64,000 bases of DNA from Petrolisthes cinctipes (Eukaryota > Arthropoda > Malacostraca > Decapoda > Porcellanidae): positions 1,302,001 through 1,366,000 of the forward strand of contig JAWQEG010000488.1 of NCBI GenBank assembly GCA_033782935.1, read 5' to 3'. Each line of letters opens with the position of its first letter. Within the stretch, counting starts at the first letter, position 1. Under the pieces are notes generated by a model, which was not told the origin of the DNA, made no database searches, and worked only from the letters and a program-made list of their open reading frames with translations. The position numbers and the translations under genes were made by a program. This document shows positions 41,101-55,111 of the stretch, piece by piece.

Positions 41101-42595
41101 TCCCAGAAGCAATCTGTTCATGCCTACTCAGTGCTAGAATATTTTCAAAATATAGGCTAAAAACATGCTAAAAATCGATCTTTTAGGTGCCAAAAAATCG
41201 ATATCTCAAATTCAGTCCCAAAACACCCGAAAATTCGATATTTAGAGGTTCCAGAAGGTATCTGTACATGCCTACTCCGTTTAGAGTATTTTCAAAATAC
41301 AGGCCAAAAACATACTGAAAAATGATCTTTTAGGTGCCCAAAAGTCGATATGTGCATGCATCTTCTGTACCCGTTTATATCTCAAATTCTGGCCCTAAAC
41401 ACCCGAAAATTCGATATTTTGGGGTCCCAGAAGCGATCTGTACATGCCTACTCCGTGTTAGAGTATTTTCAAAATTCAGGCCCAAAACATGCTGAAAATC
41501 GATATTTTTGGTGCCCAAAGTCAATATGTGCATGTATCTTCTGTACCCGTTTATATCTCAAATTCAGGCTCAAAACACCCGAAAATTCAATATTTTGGGT
41601 TTCCCAGAAGCAATCTGTACATGCCTACTCAGTGCTAGAATATTTTCAAAATATAGGCTAAAAACATGCTAAAAATCGATCTTTTAGGTGCCAAAAAATC
41701 GATATCTCAAATTCAGTCCCAAAACACCCGAAAATTCGATATTTAGGGGTCCCAGAAGCGATCTGTACATGCCTACTCCGTGTTAGAGTATTTTCAAAAT
41801 ACATGCTCAAAACATACTGAAAATCGATCTTTTAGGTGCACAAAAGTCGATATGTGCATGCATCTTCAGTACCCGTTTATATCTCAAATTCAGGCTCAAA
41901 ACACCCGAAAATTCGATATTTTGGGGTCCCAGAAGCAATCTGTACATGCCTACTCAGTGTTAAAGTATTTTCAAAATACAGGCCCAAAACATGCTGAAAA
42001 TCGATATTTTAGATGCCCAAAGTCAATATGTGCATATATCTTCTGTACCCGTTTATATCTCAAATTCAGGCTCAAAACACCCGAAAATTCAATATTTTGG
42101 GGTCCCAGAAGCAATCTGTACATGCCTACACAGTGCTAGAATATTTTCAAAATATAGGCTAAAAACATGCTAAAAATCGACATTTTAGGTGCCAAAAAAT
42201 CGATATCTCAAATTCAGTCCCAAAACACCCGAAAATTCGATATTTAGGGGTCCCAGAAGCGATCTGTACATGCCTACTCCGTGTTAGAGTATTTTCAAAA
42301 TTCAGGCCCAAAACATGCTGAAAATCGATATTTTTGGTGCCCAAAGTCAATATGTGCATGTATCTTCTGTACCCGTTTATATCTCAAATTCAGGCTCAAA
42401 ACACCCGAAAATTCAATATTTTGGGGTCCCAGAAGCAATCTGTACAGTGCTAGAAATATTTTCAAAATATAGGCTAAAAACATGCTGAAAATCGATCTTT
42501 TAGGTGCCAAAAAGTCGATATCTCAAATTCAGTCCCAAAACACCCGAAAATTCGATATTTAGGGGTCCCAGAAGCGATCTGTACATGCCTACTCC
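38116..42595 (+). repeat. 4,480-bp tandem duplication, unit 1
   Basis: Positions from 38116 onward recur 4,480 bp later. Shared private variants are CTCGGTGTTAG, GTATCATCTGTACC, CAGGTCCAAAAC, AAACAACCGAAAATTC, CTGTTCATGCC, AACTCTCGAAAATTC, GAAAATACGATATTTAG, AAAAGTAGATATC, GAGGTTCCAGAAGG and CTCCGTTTAGAG. The unit is built of two related sub-units of 2,486 bp (38116-40601) and 1,994 bp (40602-42595). Confidence 0.9.
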
Positions 42596-45500
42596 GTGTT
42601 AGAGTATTTTCAAAATACATGCTCAAAACATACTGAAAATCGATCTTTTAGGTGCACAAAAGTCGATATGTGCATGCATCTTCAGTACCCGTTTATATCT
42701 CAAATTCAGGCTCAAAACACCCGAAAATTCGATATTTTGGGGTCCCAGAAGCAATCTGTACATGCCTACTCGGTGTTAGAGTATTTTCAAAATACAGGCC
42801 CAAAACATGCTGAAAATCGATATTTTAGATGCCCAAAGTCAATATGTGCATGTATCATCTGTACCCGTTTATATCTCAAATTCAGGCTCAAAACACCCGA
42901 AAATTCGATATTTTGGGGTCCCAGAAGCGATCTGTACATGCCTACTCCGTGTTAGAGTATTTTCAAAATTCAGGTCCAAAACATGCTGAAAATCGATATT
43001 TTTGGTGCCCAAAGTCAATATGTGCATGTATCTTCTGTACCCGTTTATATCTCAAATTCAGGCTCAAAACAACCGAAAATTCAATATTTTGGGGTCCCAG
43101 AAGCAATCTGTTCATGCCTACTCAGTGCTAGAATATTTTCAAAATATAGGCTAAAAACATGCTAAAAATCGATCTTTTAGGTGCCAAAAAGTCGATATCT
43201 CAAATTCAGTCCCAAAACTCTCGAAAATTCGATATTTAGGGGTCCCAGAAGGTATCTGTACATGCCTACTCCGTGTTAGAGTATTTTCAAAATACATGCT
43301 CAAAACATACTGAAAATCGATCTTTTAGGTGCACAAAAGTCGATATGTGCATGCATCTTCAGTACCCGTTTATATCTCAAATTCAGGCTCAAAACACCCG
43401 AAAATTCAATATTTTGGGGTCCCAGAAGCAATCTGTACATGCCTACTCAGTGTTAGAGTATTTTCAAAATACAGGCCCAAAACATGCTGAAAATCGATAT
43501 TTTAGATGCCCAAAGTCAATATGTGCATGTATCTTCTGTACCCGTTTATATCTCAAATTCAGGCTCAAAACACCCGAAAATTCAATATTTTGGGGTCCCA
43601 GAAGCAATCTGTACATGCCTACACAGTGCTAGAATATTTTCAAAATATAGGCTAAAAACATGCTAAAAATCGACATTTTAGGTGCCAAAAAATCGATATC
43701 TCAAATTCAGTCCCAAAACACCCGAAAATACGATATTTAGAGGTCCCAGAAGGTATCTGTACATGCCTACTCAGTGTTAGAGTATTTTCAAAATACAGGC
43801 CAAAAACATACTGAAAATCGATCTTTTAGGGGCCCAAAAGTCGATATGTGCATGCATCTTCTGTACCCGTTTATATCTCAAATTCTGGCCCTAAACACCC
43901 GAAAATTCGATATTTTGGGTTCCCAGAAGCAATCTGTACATGCCTACTCCGTGTTAGAGTATTTTCAAAATTCAGGCCCAAAACATGCTGAAAATCGATA
44001 TTTTTGGTGCACAAAGTCAATATGTGCATGTATCTTCTGTACCCGTTTATATCTCAAATTCAGGCTCAAAACACCCGAAAATTCAATATTTTGGGGTCCC
44101 AGAAGCAATCTGTACAGTGCTAGAATATTTTCAAAATATAGGCTAAAAACATGCTAAAAATCGATCTTTTAGGTGCCAAAAAGTAGATATCTCAAATTCA
44201 GTCCCAAAAAACCCCGAAAATTCGATATTTAGGGGTCCCAGAAGCGATCTGTACATGCCTACTCCGTGTTAGAGTATTTTCAAAATACATGCTCAAAACA
44301 TACTAAAAATCGATCTTTTAGGTGCACAAAAGTCGATATGTGCATGCATCTTCAGTACCCGTTTATATCTCAAATTCAGGCTCAAAACACCCGAAAATTC
44401 AATATTTTGGGGTCCCAGAAGCAATCTGTACATGCCTACTCAGTGTTAAAGTATTTTCAAAATACAGGCCCAAAACATGCTGAAAATCGATATTTTAGAT
44501 GCCCAAAGTCAATATGTGCATGTATCTTCTGTACCCGTTTATATCTCAAATTCAGGCTCAAAACACCCGAAAATTCAATATTTTGGGGTCCCAGAAGCAA
44601 TCTGTACATGCCTACACAGTGCTAGAATATTTTCAAAATATAGGCTAAAAACATGCTAAAAATCGACATTTTAGGTGCCAAAAAATCGATATCTCAAATT
44701 CAGTCCCAAAACACCCGAAAATTCGATATTTTGGGGTCCCAGAAGCGATCTGTACATGCCTACTCCGTGTTAGAGTATTTTCAAAATTCAGGCCCAAAAC
44801 ATGCTGAAAATCGATATTTTTGGTGCCCAAAGTCAATATGTGCATGTATCTTCTGTACCCGTTTATATCTCAAATTCAGGCTCAAAACACCCGAAAATTC
44901 AATATTTTGGGGTCCCAGAAGCAATCTGTACAGTGCTAGAAATATTTTCAAAATATAGGCTAAAAACATGCTGAAAATCGATCTTTTAGGTGCCAAAAAG
45001 TCGATATCTCAAATTCAGTCCCAAAACACTCGAAATTTCGATATTTAGGGGTCCCAGAAGCGATCTGTTCATGCCTACTCCGTGTTAGAGTATTTTCAAA
45101 ATACATGCTCAAAACATACTGAAAATCGATCTTTTAGGTGCACAAAAGTCGATATGTGCATGCATCTTCAGTACCCGTTTATATCTCAAATTCAGGCTCA
45201 AAACACCCGAAAATTCGATATTTTGGGGTCCCAGAAGCAATCTGTACATGGCTACTCAGTGTTAGAGTATTTTCAAAATACAGGCCCAAAACATGCTGAA
45301 AATCGATATTTTAGATGCCCAAAGTCAATATGTGCATGTATCATCTGTACCCGTTTATATCTCAAATTCAGGCTCAAAACACCCGAAAATTCGATATTTT
45401 GGGGTCCCAGAAGCGATCTGTGCATGCCTACTCCGTGTTAGAGTATTTTCAAAATTCAGGTCCAAAACATGATGAAAATCGATATTTTTGGTGCCCAAAG

Positions 45501-47585
45501 TCAATATGTGCATGTATCTTCTGTACCCGTTTATATCTCAAATTCAGGCTTAAAACAACCGAAAATTCAATATTTTGGGGTCCCAGAAGCAATCTGTTCA
45601 TGCCTACTCAGTGCTAGAATATTTTCAAAATATAGGCTAAAAACATGCTAAAAATCGATCTTTTAGGTGCCAAAAAATCGATATCTCAAATTCAGTCCCA
45701 AAACACCCGAAAATTCGATATTTAGAGGTTCCAGAAGGTATCTGTACATGCCTACTCCGTTTAGAGTATTTTCAAAATACAGGCCAAAAACATACTGAAA
45801 AATTATCTTTTAGGTGCCCAAAAGTCGATATGTGCATGCATCTTCTGTACCCGTTTATATCTCAAATTCTGGCCCTAAAAACCCGAAAATTCGATATTTT
45901 GGGGTCCCAGAAGCGATCTGTACATGCCTACTCCGTGTTAGAGTATTTTCAAAATTCAGGCCCAAAACATGCTGAAAATCGATATTTTTGGTGCCCAAAG
46001 TCAATATGTGCATGTATCTTCTGTACCCGTTTATATCTCAAATTCAGGCTCAAAACACCCGAAAATTCAATATTTTGGGGTCCCAGAAGCAATCTGTACA
46101 TGCCTACTCAGTGCTAGAATATTTTCAAAATATAGGCTAAAAACATGCTAAAAATCGATCTTTTAGGTGCCAAAAAATCGATATCTCAAATTCAGTCACA
46201 AAACACCCGAAAATTCGATATTTAGGGGTCCCAGAAGCGATCTGTACATGCCTACTCCGTGTTAGAGTATTTTCAAAATACATGCTCAAAACATACTAAA
46301 AATCGATCTTTTAGGTGCACAAAAGTCGATATGTGCATGCATCTTCATTACCCGTTTATATCTCAAATTCAGGCTCAAAACACCCGAAAATTCAATATTT
46401 TGGGGTCCCAGAAGCAATCTGTACATGCCTACTCAGTGTTAAAGTATTTTCAAAATACAGGCCCAAAACATGCTGAAAATCGATATTTTAGATGCCCAAA
46501 GTCAATATGTGCATGTATCTTCTGTACCCGTTTATATCTCAAATTCATTCTCAAAACACCCGAAAATTCAATATTTTGGGGTCCCAGAAGCAATCTGTAC
46601 ATGCCTACACAGTGCTAGAATATTTTCAAAATATAGGCTAAAAACATGCTAAAAATCGACATTTTAGGTGCCAAAAAATCGATATCTCAAATTCAGTCCC
46701 AAAACACCCGAAAATTCGATATTTAGGGGTCCCAGAAGCGATCTGTACATGCCTACTCCGTGTTAGAGTATTTTCAAAATTCAGGCCCAAAACATGCTGA
46801 AAATCGATATTTTTGGTGCCCAAAGTCAATATGTGCATGTATCTTCTGTACCCGTTTATATCTCAAATTCAGGCTCAAAACACCCGAAAATTCAATATTT
46901 TGGGGTCCCAGAAGCAATCTGTACAGTGCTAGAAATATTTTCAAAATATAGGCTAAAAACATGCTGAAAATCGATCTTTTAGGTGCCAAAAAGTCGATAT
47001 CTCAAATTCAGTCCCAAAACACCCGAAAATTCGATATTTAGGGGTCCCAGAAGCGATCTCTACATGCCTACTCCGTGTTAGAGTATTTTCAAAATACATG
47101 CTCAAAACATACTGAAAATCGATCTTTTAGGTGCACAAAAGTCGATATGTGCATGCATCTTCAGTACCCGTTTATATCTCAAATTCAGGCTCAAAACACC
47201 CGAAAATTCGATATTTTGGGGTCCCAGAAGCAATCTGTACATGGCTACTAAGTGTTAGAGTATTTTCAAAATACAGGCCCAAAACATGCTGAAAATCGAT
47301 ATTTTAGATGCCCAAAGTCAATATGTGCATGTATCATCTGTACCCGTTTATATCTCAAATTCAGGCTCAAAACACCCGAAAATTCGATATTTTGGGGTCC
47401 CAGAAGCGATCTGTACATGCCTACTCCGTGTTAGAGTATTTTCAAAATTCAGGCCCAAAACATGCTGAAAATCGATATTTTTGGTGCCCAAAGTCAATAT
47501 GTGCATGTATCTTCTGTACCCGTTTATATCTCAAATTCAAGCTCAAAACAACCGAAAATTCAATATTTTGGGGTCCCAGAAGCAA
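42596..47585 (+). repeat. 4,480-bp tandem duplication, unit 2 plus start of a third pass
   Basis: Unit 2 runs from 42596 to about 47075. Similarity continues to about 47585, so the copied length exceeds one period. The offset changes from 4,480 to 4,479 near 41600 because unit 1 has one extra base in GGGTTTCCCAGAAG. The sub-unit steps 42596, 45082 and about 47076 repeat the 2,486 + 1,994 pattern. Confidence 0.88.
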
Positions 47586-48252
47586 TCTGTACATGCCTAC
47601 ACAGTGCTAGAATATTTTCAAAATATAGGCTAAAAACATGCTAAAAATCGACATTTTAAGTGCCAAAAAATCGATATCTCAAATTCAGTCCCAAAACACC
47701 CGAAAATTCGATATTTAGAGGTCCCAGAAGCGATCTGTACATGCCTACTCCGTGTTAGTGTATTTTCAAAATACATGCTCAAAACATACTGAAAATCGAT
47801 CTTTTAGGTGCACAAAAGTCGATATGTGCATGCATCTTCAGTACCCGTTTATATCTCAAATTCAGGCTCAAAACACCCGAAAATTCAATATTTTGGGGTC
47901 CCAGAAGCAATCCGTACATGCCTACTCAGTGTTAGAGTATTTTCAAAATACAGTCCCAAAACATGCTGAAAATCGATATTTTAGATGCCCAAAGTCATTA
48001 TGTGCATGTATCTTCTGTACCCGTTTATATCTCAAATTCAGGCTCAAAACACCCGAAAATTCAATATTTTGGGGTCCCAGAAGCAATCTGTACATGCCTA
48101 CACAGTGTTAGAATATTTTTAAAATATAGGCTAAAAACATGCTAAAAATCGACATTTTAGGTGCCAAAAAATCGATATCTCAAATTCAGTCCCAAAACAC
48201 CCGAAAATTTGATATTTAGAGGTCCCAGAAGGTATCTGTACATGCCTACTCC

Positions 48253-49068
48253 GTGTTAGATTATTTTCAAAATACAGGCCAAAAACATACTGAAAATCGA
48301 TCTTTTAGGTGCCCAAAAGTCGATATGTGCATGCATCTTCTGTACCCGTTTATATCTCAAATTCTGGCCCTAAACACCCGAAAATTCGATATTTTGTGGT
48401 CCCATAAGCGATCTGTACATGCCTACTCCGTGTTAGAGTATTTTCAAAATTCAGGCCCAAAACATACTGAAAATCGATATTTTTGGTGCCCAAAGTCAAT
48501 ATGTGCATGTATCTTCTGTACCCGTTTATATCCCAAATTCAGGCTCAAAACACCCGAAAATTCAATATTTTGGGGTCCCAGAAGCAATCTGAACAATGCT
48601 AGAATATTTTCAAAATATAGGCTAAAAACATGCTAAAAATCGATCTTTTATGTGCCAAAAAGTCGATATCTCAAATTCAGTCCCAAAACACCCGAAAATT
48701 CGATATTTAGGGGTCCCAGAAGCGATCTGTACATGCTTACTCCGTGTTAGAGTATTTTCAAAATACATGCTCAAAACATACTGAAAATCGATCTTTTAGG
48801 TGCACAAAAGTCGATATGTGCATGTATCTTCTGTACCCGTTTATATCTCAAATTCAGGATCAAAACACCCTAATATTCAATATTTTGGGGTCCCAGAAGC
48901 AATCTGTACATGCCTACACAGTGCTAGAATATTTTCAAAATATAGGCTAAAAACATGCTAAAAATCGACATTTTAGGTGCCAAAAAATCGATATCTCAAA
49001 TTCAGTCCCAAAACACCCGAAAATTCGATATTTAGAGGTCCCAGAAAGTATCTGTACATGCCTACTCC
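48253..49068 (+). repeat. 816-bp five-monomer HOR, copy 1 (A2-B2-C2-A1/B1-C1)
   Basis: Monomer starts are 48253 (A2), 48430 (B2, 166 bp), 48596 (C2), 48744 (A1/B1 chimera) and 48921 (C1). The chimera reads GTGCACAAAAGTCG and then GTGCATGTATCTTCTG. Private variants are CTGAACAATGCTAG, TTTTATGTGCC, CAGGATCAAAAC, CACCCTAATATTC and CAGAAAGTATCTG. Confidence 0.88.
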
Positions 49069-49884
49069 GTGTTAGAGTATTTTCAAAATACAGGCCAAAA
49101 ACATACTGAAAATCGATCTTTTAGGGGCCCAAAAGTCGATATGTGCATGCATCTTCTGTACCCGTTTATATCTCAAATTCTGGCCCTAAACACCCGAAAA
49201 TTCGATATTTTGGGGTCCCAGAAGCGATCTGTACATGCCTACTCCGTGTTAGAGTATTTTCAAAATTCAGGCCCAAAACATACTGAAAATCGATATTTTT
49301 GGTGCCCAAAGTCAATATGTGCATGTATCTTCTGTACCCGTTTATATCTCAAATTCAGGCTCAAAACACCCGAAAATTCAATATTTTGGGGTCCCAGAAG
49401 CAATCTGAACAATGCTAGAATATTTTCAAAATATAGGCTAAAAACATGCTAAAAATCGATCTTTTATGTGCCAAAAGGTCGATATCTCAAATTCAGTCCC
49501 AAAACACCCGAAAATTCGATATTTAGGGGTCCCAGAAGCGATCTGTACATGCTTACTCCGTGTTAGAGTATTTTCAAAATACATGCTCAAAACATACTGA
49601 AAATCGATCTTTTAGGTGCACAAAAGTCGATATGTGCATGTATCTTCTGTACACGTTTATATCTCAAATTCAGGATCAAAACACCCTAATATTCAATATT
49701 TTGGGGTCCCAGAAGCAATCTGTGCATGCCTACACAGTGCTAGAATATTTTCAAAATATAGGCTAAAAACATGCTAAAAATCGACATTTTAGGTGCCAAA
49801 AAATCGATATCTCAAATTCAGTCCCAAAACACCCGAAAATTCGATATTTAGAGGTCCCAGAAAGTATCTGTACATGCCTACTCC
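49069..49884 (+). repeat. 816-bp five-monomer HOR, copy 2
   Basis: This is the same order of monomers, starting at 49069, with the same private variants as copy 1. It differs at a few bases, such as TTAGGGGCCC near 49.12 kb, AAAAGGTCG near 49.47 kb and TACACGTTT near 49.65 kb. The array returns to standard hexameric spacing after 49885. Confidence 0.88.
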
Positions 49885-52800
49885 GTGTTAGAGTATTTTC
49901 AAAATACAGGCCAAAAACATACTGAAAATCGATCTTTTAGGTGCCCAAAAGTCGATATGTGCATGCATCTTCTGTACCCGTTTATATCTCAAATTCTGCC
50001 CCTAAACACCCGAAAATTCGATATTTTGGGGTCCCAGAAGCGATCTGTACATGCCTACTCCGTGTTAGAGTATTTTCAAAATTCAGGCCCAAAACATGCT
50101 GAAAATCGATATTTTAGATGCCCAAAGTCAATATGTGCATGTATCTTCTGTACCCTTTTATATCTCAAATTCAGGCTCAAAACACCCGAAAATTCAATAT
50201 TTTGGGGTCCCAGAAGTAATCTGTACAGTGCTAGAATATTTTCAAAATATAGGCTAAAAACATGCTAAAAATCGATCTTTTAGGTGCCAAAAAGTCGATA
50301 TCTCAAATTCAATCCCAAAACACCCGAAAATTCAATATTTAGGGGTCCCAGAAGCGATCTGTACATGCCTACTCCGTGTTAGAGTATTTTCAAAATACAT
50401 GCTCAAAACATACTGAAAATCGATCTTTTAGGTGCACAAAAGTCGATATGTGCATGCATCTTCAGTACCCGTTTATATCTCAAATTCAGGCTCAAAACAC
50501 CCGAAAATTCAATATTTTGGGGTCCCAGAAGCAATCTGTACATGCCTACTCAGTGTTAGAGTATTTTCAAAATACAGGCCCAAAACATGCTGAAAATCGA
50601 TGTTTTAGATGCCCAAAGTCAATATGTTCATGTATCTTCTGTACCCGTTTATATCTCAAATTCAGGCTCAAAACACCCGAAAATTCAATATTTTGGGGTC
50701 CCAGAAGCAATCTGTACATGCCTACACAGTGCTAGAATATTTTCAAAATATAGGCTAAAAACATGCTAAAAATCGACATTTTAGGTGCCAAAAAATCGAT
50801 ATATCAAATTCAGTCCCAAAACACCCGAAAATTCGATATTTAGAGGTCCCAGAAGGTATCTGTACATGCTTACTACATGTTAGAGTATTTTCAAAATACA
50901 GGCCAAAAACATACTGAAAATCGATCTTTTAGGTGCCCAAAAGTCGATATGTGCATGCATCTTCTGTACCCGTTTATATCTCAAATTCTGGCCCTAAACA
51001 CCCGAAAATTCGATATTTTGGGGTCCCAAAAGAGATTTGTACATGCCTACTCCGTGTTAGAGTATTTTCAAAATTCAGGCCCAAAACATGCTGAAAATCG
51101 ATATTTTTGGTGCCCAAAGTCAATATGTGCATATATCTTCTGTACCCGTTTATATCTCAAATTCAGGCTCAAAACACCCGAAAATTCAATATTTTGGGGT
51201 CCCAGAAGCAATCTGTACATGCCTACTCGGTGCTAGAATATTTTCAAAATATAGGCTAAAAACATGCTAAAAATCGATCTTTTAGGTGCCAAAAAGTCGA
51301 TATCTCAAATTCAGTCCCAAAACACCCGAAAATTCGATATTTAGGGGTCCCAGAAGCGATCTGTACATGCCTACTCCGTGTTAGAGTATTTTCAAAATAC
51401 ATGCTCAAAACATACTGAAAATCGATCTTTTAGGTGCACAAAAGTCGATATGTGCATGCATCTTCAGTACCCGTTTATATCTCAAATTCAGGCTCAAAAC
51501 ACCCGAAAATTCAATATTTTGGGGTCCCAGAAGCAATCTGTACATGCCTACTCAGTGTTAGAGTATTTTCAAAATACAGGCCCAAAAACATGCTGAAAAT
51601 CGATATTTTAGATGCCCAAAGTCAATATGTGCATGTATCTTCTGTACCCGTTTATATCTCAAATTCAGGCTCAAAACACCCGAAAATTCAATATTTTGGG
51701 GTCCCAGAAGCAATCTGTACATGCCTACACAGTGCTAGAATATTTTTAAAATATAGGCTAAAAACATGCTAAAAATCGACATTTTAAGTGCCAAAAAATT
51801 GATATCTCAAATTCAGTCCCAAAACACCCGAAAATTCGATATTTAGAGGTCCCAGAAGGTATCTGTACATGCTTACTCCGTGTTAGAGTATTTTCAAAAT
51901 ACAGGCCAAAAACATACTGAAAATCGATCTTTTAGGTGCCCAAAAGTCGATATGTGCATGCATCTTCTGTACCCGTTTATATCTCAAATTCTGGCCCTAA
52001 ACACCCGAAAATTCGATATTTTGGGGTCCCAGAAGCGATCTGTACATGCCTACTCCGTGTTAGAGTATTTTCAAAATTCAGGCCCAAAACATGCTGAAAA
52101 TCGATATTTTTGGTGCCCAAAGTCAATATGTGCATGTATCTTCTGTACCCGTTTATATCTCAAATTCAGGCTCAAAACACCCGAAAATTCAATATTTTGG
52201 GGTCCCAGAAGCAATCTGTACAGGGCTAGAATATTTTCAAAATATAGGCTAAAAACATGCTAAAAATCGATCTTTTAGGTGCCAAAAAGTCGATATCTCA
52301 AATTCAGTCCCAAAACACCCGAAAATTCGATATTTAGGGGTCCCAGAAGCGATCTGTACATGCCTACTCCGTGTTAGAGTATTTTCTAAATACATGCTCA
52401 AAACATACTGAAAATCGATCTTTTAGGTGCACAAAAGTCGATGTGTGCATGCATCTTCAGTACCCGTATATATCTCAAATTCAGGCTCAAAACACCCGAA
52501 AATTCAATATTTTGGGGTCTCAGAAGCAATCTGTACAGGGCTAGAATATTTTCAAAATATAGGCTAAAAACATGCTAAAAATCGATCTTTTAGGTGCCAA
52601 AAAGTCGATATCTCAAATTCAGTCCCAAAACACCCGAAAATTCGATATTTTGGGGTCCCAGAAGCGATCTGTACATGCCTACTCCGTGTTAGAGTATTTT
52701 CAAAATACATGCTCAAAACATACTGAAAATCGATCTTTTAGGTGCACAAAAGTCGATATGTGCATGCATCTTCAGTACCCGTTTATATCTCAAATTCAGG

Positions 52801-53693
52801 CTCAAAACACCCGAAAATTCAATATTTTGGGGTCCCAGAAGCAATCTGTACATGCCTACTCAGTGTTAGAGTATTTTCAAAATACAGGCCCAAAACATGC
52901 TGAAAATCGATATTTTAGATGCCCAAATTCAATATGTGCATGTATCTTCTGTACCCGTTTATATCTCAAATTCAGGCTCAAAACACCCGAAAATTCAATA
53001 TTTTGGGGTCCCAGAAGCAATCTGTACATGCCTACACAGTGCTAGAATATTTTCAAAATATAGGCTAAAAACATGCTAAAAATCGACATTTTAGGTGCCA
53101 AAAAATCGATATCTCAAATTTAGTCCCAAAACACCCGAAAATTCGATATTTAGAGGTCCCAGAAGGTATCTGTACATGCTTACTCCGTGTTAGAGTATTT
53201 TCAAAATACAGGCCAAAAACATACTGAAAATCGATCTTTTAGGTGCCCAAAAGTCGATATGTGCATGCATCTTCTGTACCCGTTTATATCTCAAAGTCTG
53301 GTCCTAAACACCCGAAAATTCGATATTTTGGGGTCCCAGAAGCGATCTGTACATGCCTACTCCGTGTTAGAGTATTTTCAAAATTTAGGCCCAAAACATG
53401 CTAAAAATCGATATTTTTGTTGCCCAAAGTCAATATGTGCATGTATCTTCTGTACCCGTTTATATCTCAAATTCAGGCTCAAAACATCCGAAAATTCAAT
53501 ATTTTGGGGTCCCAGAAGCAATCTCAATCTGTACATGCCTACACAGTGCTAGAATATTTTCAAAATATAGGCTAAAAACATGCTAAAAATCGACATTTTA
53601 GGTGCCAAAAAATCGATATCTCAAATTCAGTCCCAAAACACCCGAAAATTCGATATTTAGAGGTCCCAGAAGGTATCTGTACATGCTTACTCC
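49885..53693 (+). repeat. Regular hexameric HOR run
   Basis: Trimer starts alternate A2 49885, A1 50376, A2 50877, A1 51378, A2 51880. At 52371 an A1 monomer itself carries the 10-bp terminal deletion (167 bp, CTGTACAGGGCTAG) and is followed directly by C at 52538. The run resumes at 52686 (A1) and 53187 (A2). A 6-bp duplication, giving CAATCTCAATCTG, lies near 53519. Confidence 0.85.
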
Positions 53694-54537
53694 GTGTTAG
53701 AGTATTTTCAAAATACAGGCCAAAAACATACTGAAAATCGATATTTTAGATGCCCAAAAGTCGATATGTGCATGCATCTTCTGTACCCGTTTATATCTCA
53801 AAGTCTGGCCCTAAACACCCGAAAATTCGATATTTTGGGGTCCCCGAAGCGATCTGTACATGCCTACTCCGTGTTAGAGTATTTTCAAAATACATGCTCA
53901 AAACATACTGAAAATCGATCTTTTAGGTGCACAAAAGTCGATATGTGCATGCATCTTCAGTACCCGTTTATATCTCAAATTCAGGCTCAAAACACCCGAA
54001 AATTCAATATTTTGGGGTCCCAGAAGCAATCTGTACATGCCTACTCAGTGTTAGAGTATTTTCAAAATTCAGGCCCAAAACATGCTGAAAATCGATATTT
54101 TTGGTGCCCAAAGTCAATATGTGCATGTATCTTCTGTACCCGTTTATATCTGAAATTCAGGCTCAAAACACCCGAAAATTCAATATTTTGGGGTCCCAGA
54201 AGCAATCTGTACATGCCTACTCAGTGTTAGAGTATTTTCAAAATTCAGGCCCAAAACATGCTGAAAATCGATATTTTTGGTGCCCAAAGTCAATATGTGC
54301 ATGTATCTTCTGTACCCGTTTATATCTGAAATTCAGGCTCAAAACACCCGAAAATTCAATATTTTGGGGTTCCAGAAGCAATCTGTACAGTGCTAGAATA
54401 TTTTCAAAATATAGGCTAAAAACATGCTAAAAATCGATCTTTTAGGTGCCAAAAAGTCGATATCTCAAATTAAGTCCCAAAACACCCGAAAATTCGATAT
54501 TTAGGGGTCCCAGAAGCGATCTGTACATGCCTACTCC
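53694..54537 (+). repeat. Irregular unit A2-A1-B-B-C with a tandem B doublet
   Basis: Starts are 53694 (A2), 53871 (A1), 54048 (B), 54224 (B) and 54390 (C). The two B monomers share the private variant TATCTGAAATTCAGG. The same variant recurs in the next trimer near 54.81 kb, so it has already spread to neighbouring units. Confidence 0.85.
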
Positions 54538-55111
54538 GTGTTAGAGTATTTTCAAAATACAGGCCAAAAACATACTGAAAATCGATCTTTTAGGTGCCCA
54601 AAAGTCGATATGTGCATGCATCTTCTGTACCCGTTTATATCTCAAATTCTGGCCCTAAACACCCGAAAATTCGATATTTTGGGGTCCCAGAAGCGATCTG
54701 TACATGCCTACTCCGTGTTAGAGTATTTTCAAAATTCAGGCCCAAAACATGCTGAAAATCGATATTTTTGGTGCCCAAAGTCAATATGTGCATGTATCTT
54801 CTGTACCCGTTTATATCTGAAATTCAGGCTCAAAACACCCGAAAATTCAATATTTTGGGGTCCCAGAAGCAATCTGTACATGCCTACTCAGTGCTAGAAT
54901 ATTTTCAAAATATAGGCTAAAAACATGCTAAAAATCGATCTTTTAGGTGCCAAAAAGTCGATATCTCAAATTCAGTCCCAAAACACCCGAAAATTCGATA
55001 TTTAGGGGTCCCAGAAGCGATCTGTACATGCCTACTCCGTGTTAGAGTATTTTCAAAATACATGCTCAAAACATACTGAAAATCGATCTTTTAGGTGCAC
55101 AAAAGTCGATA

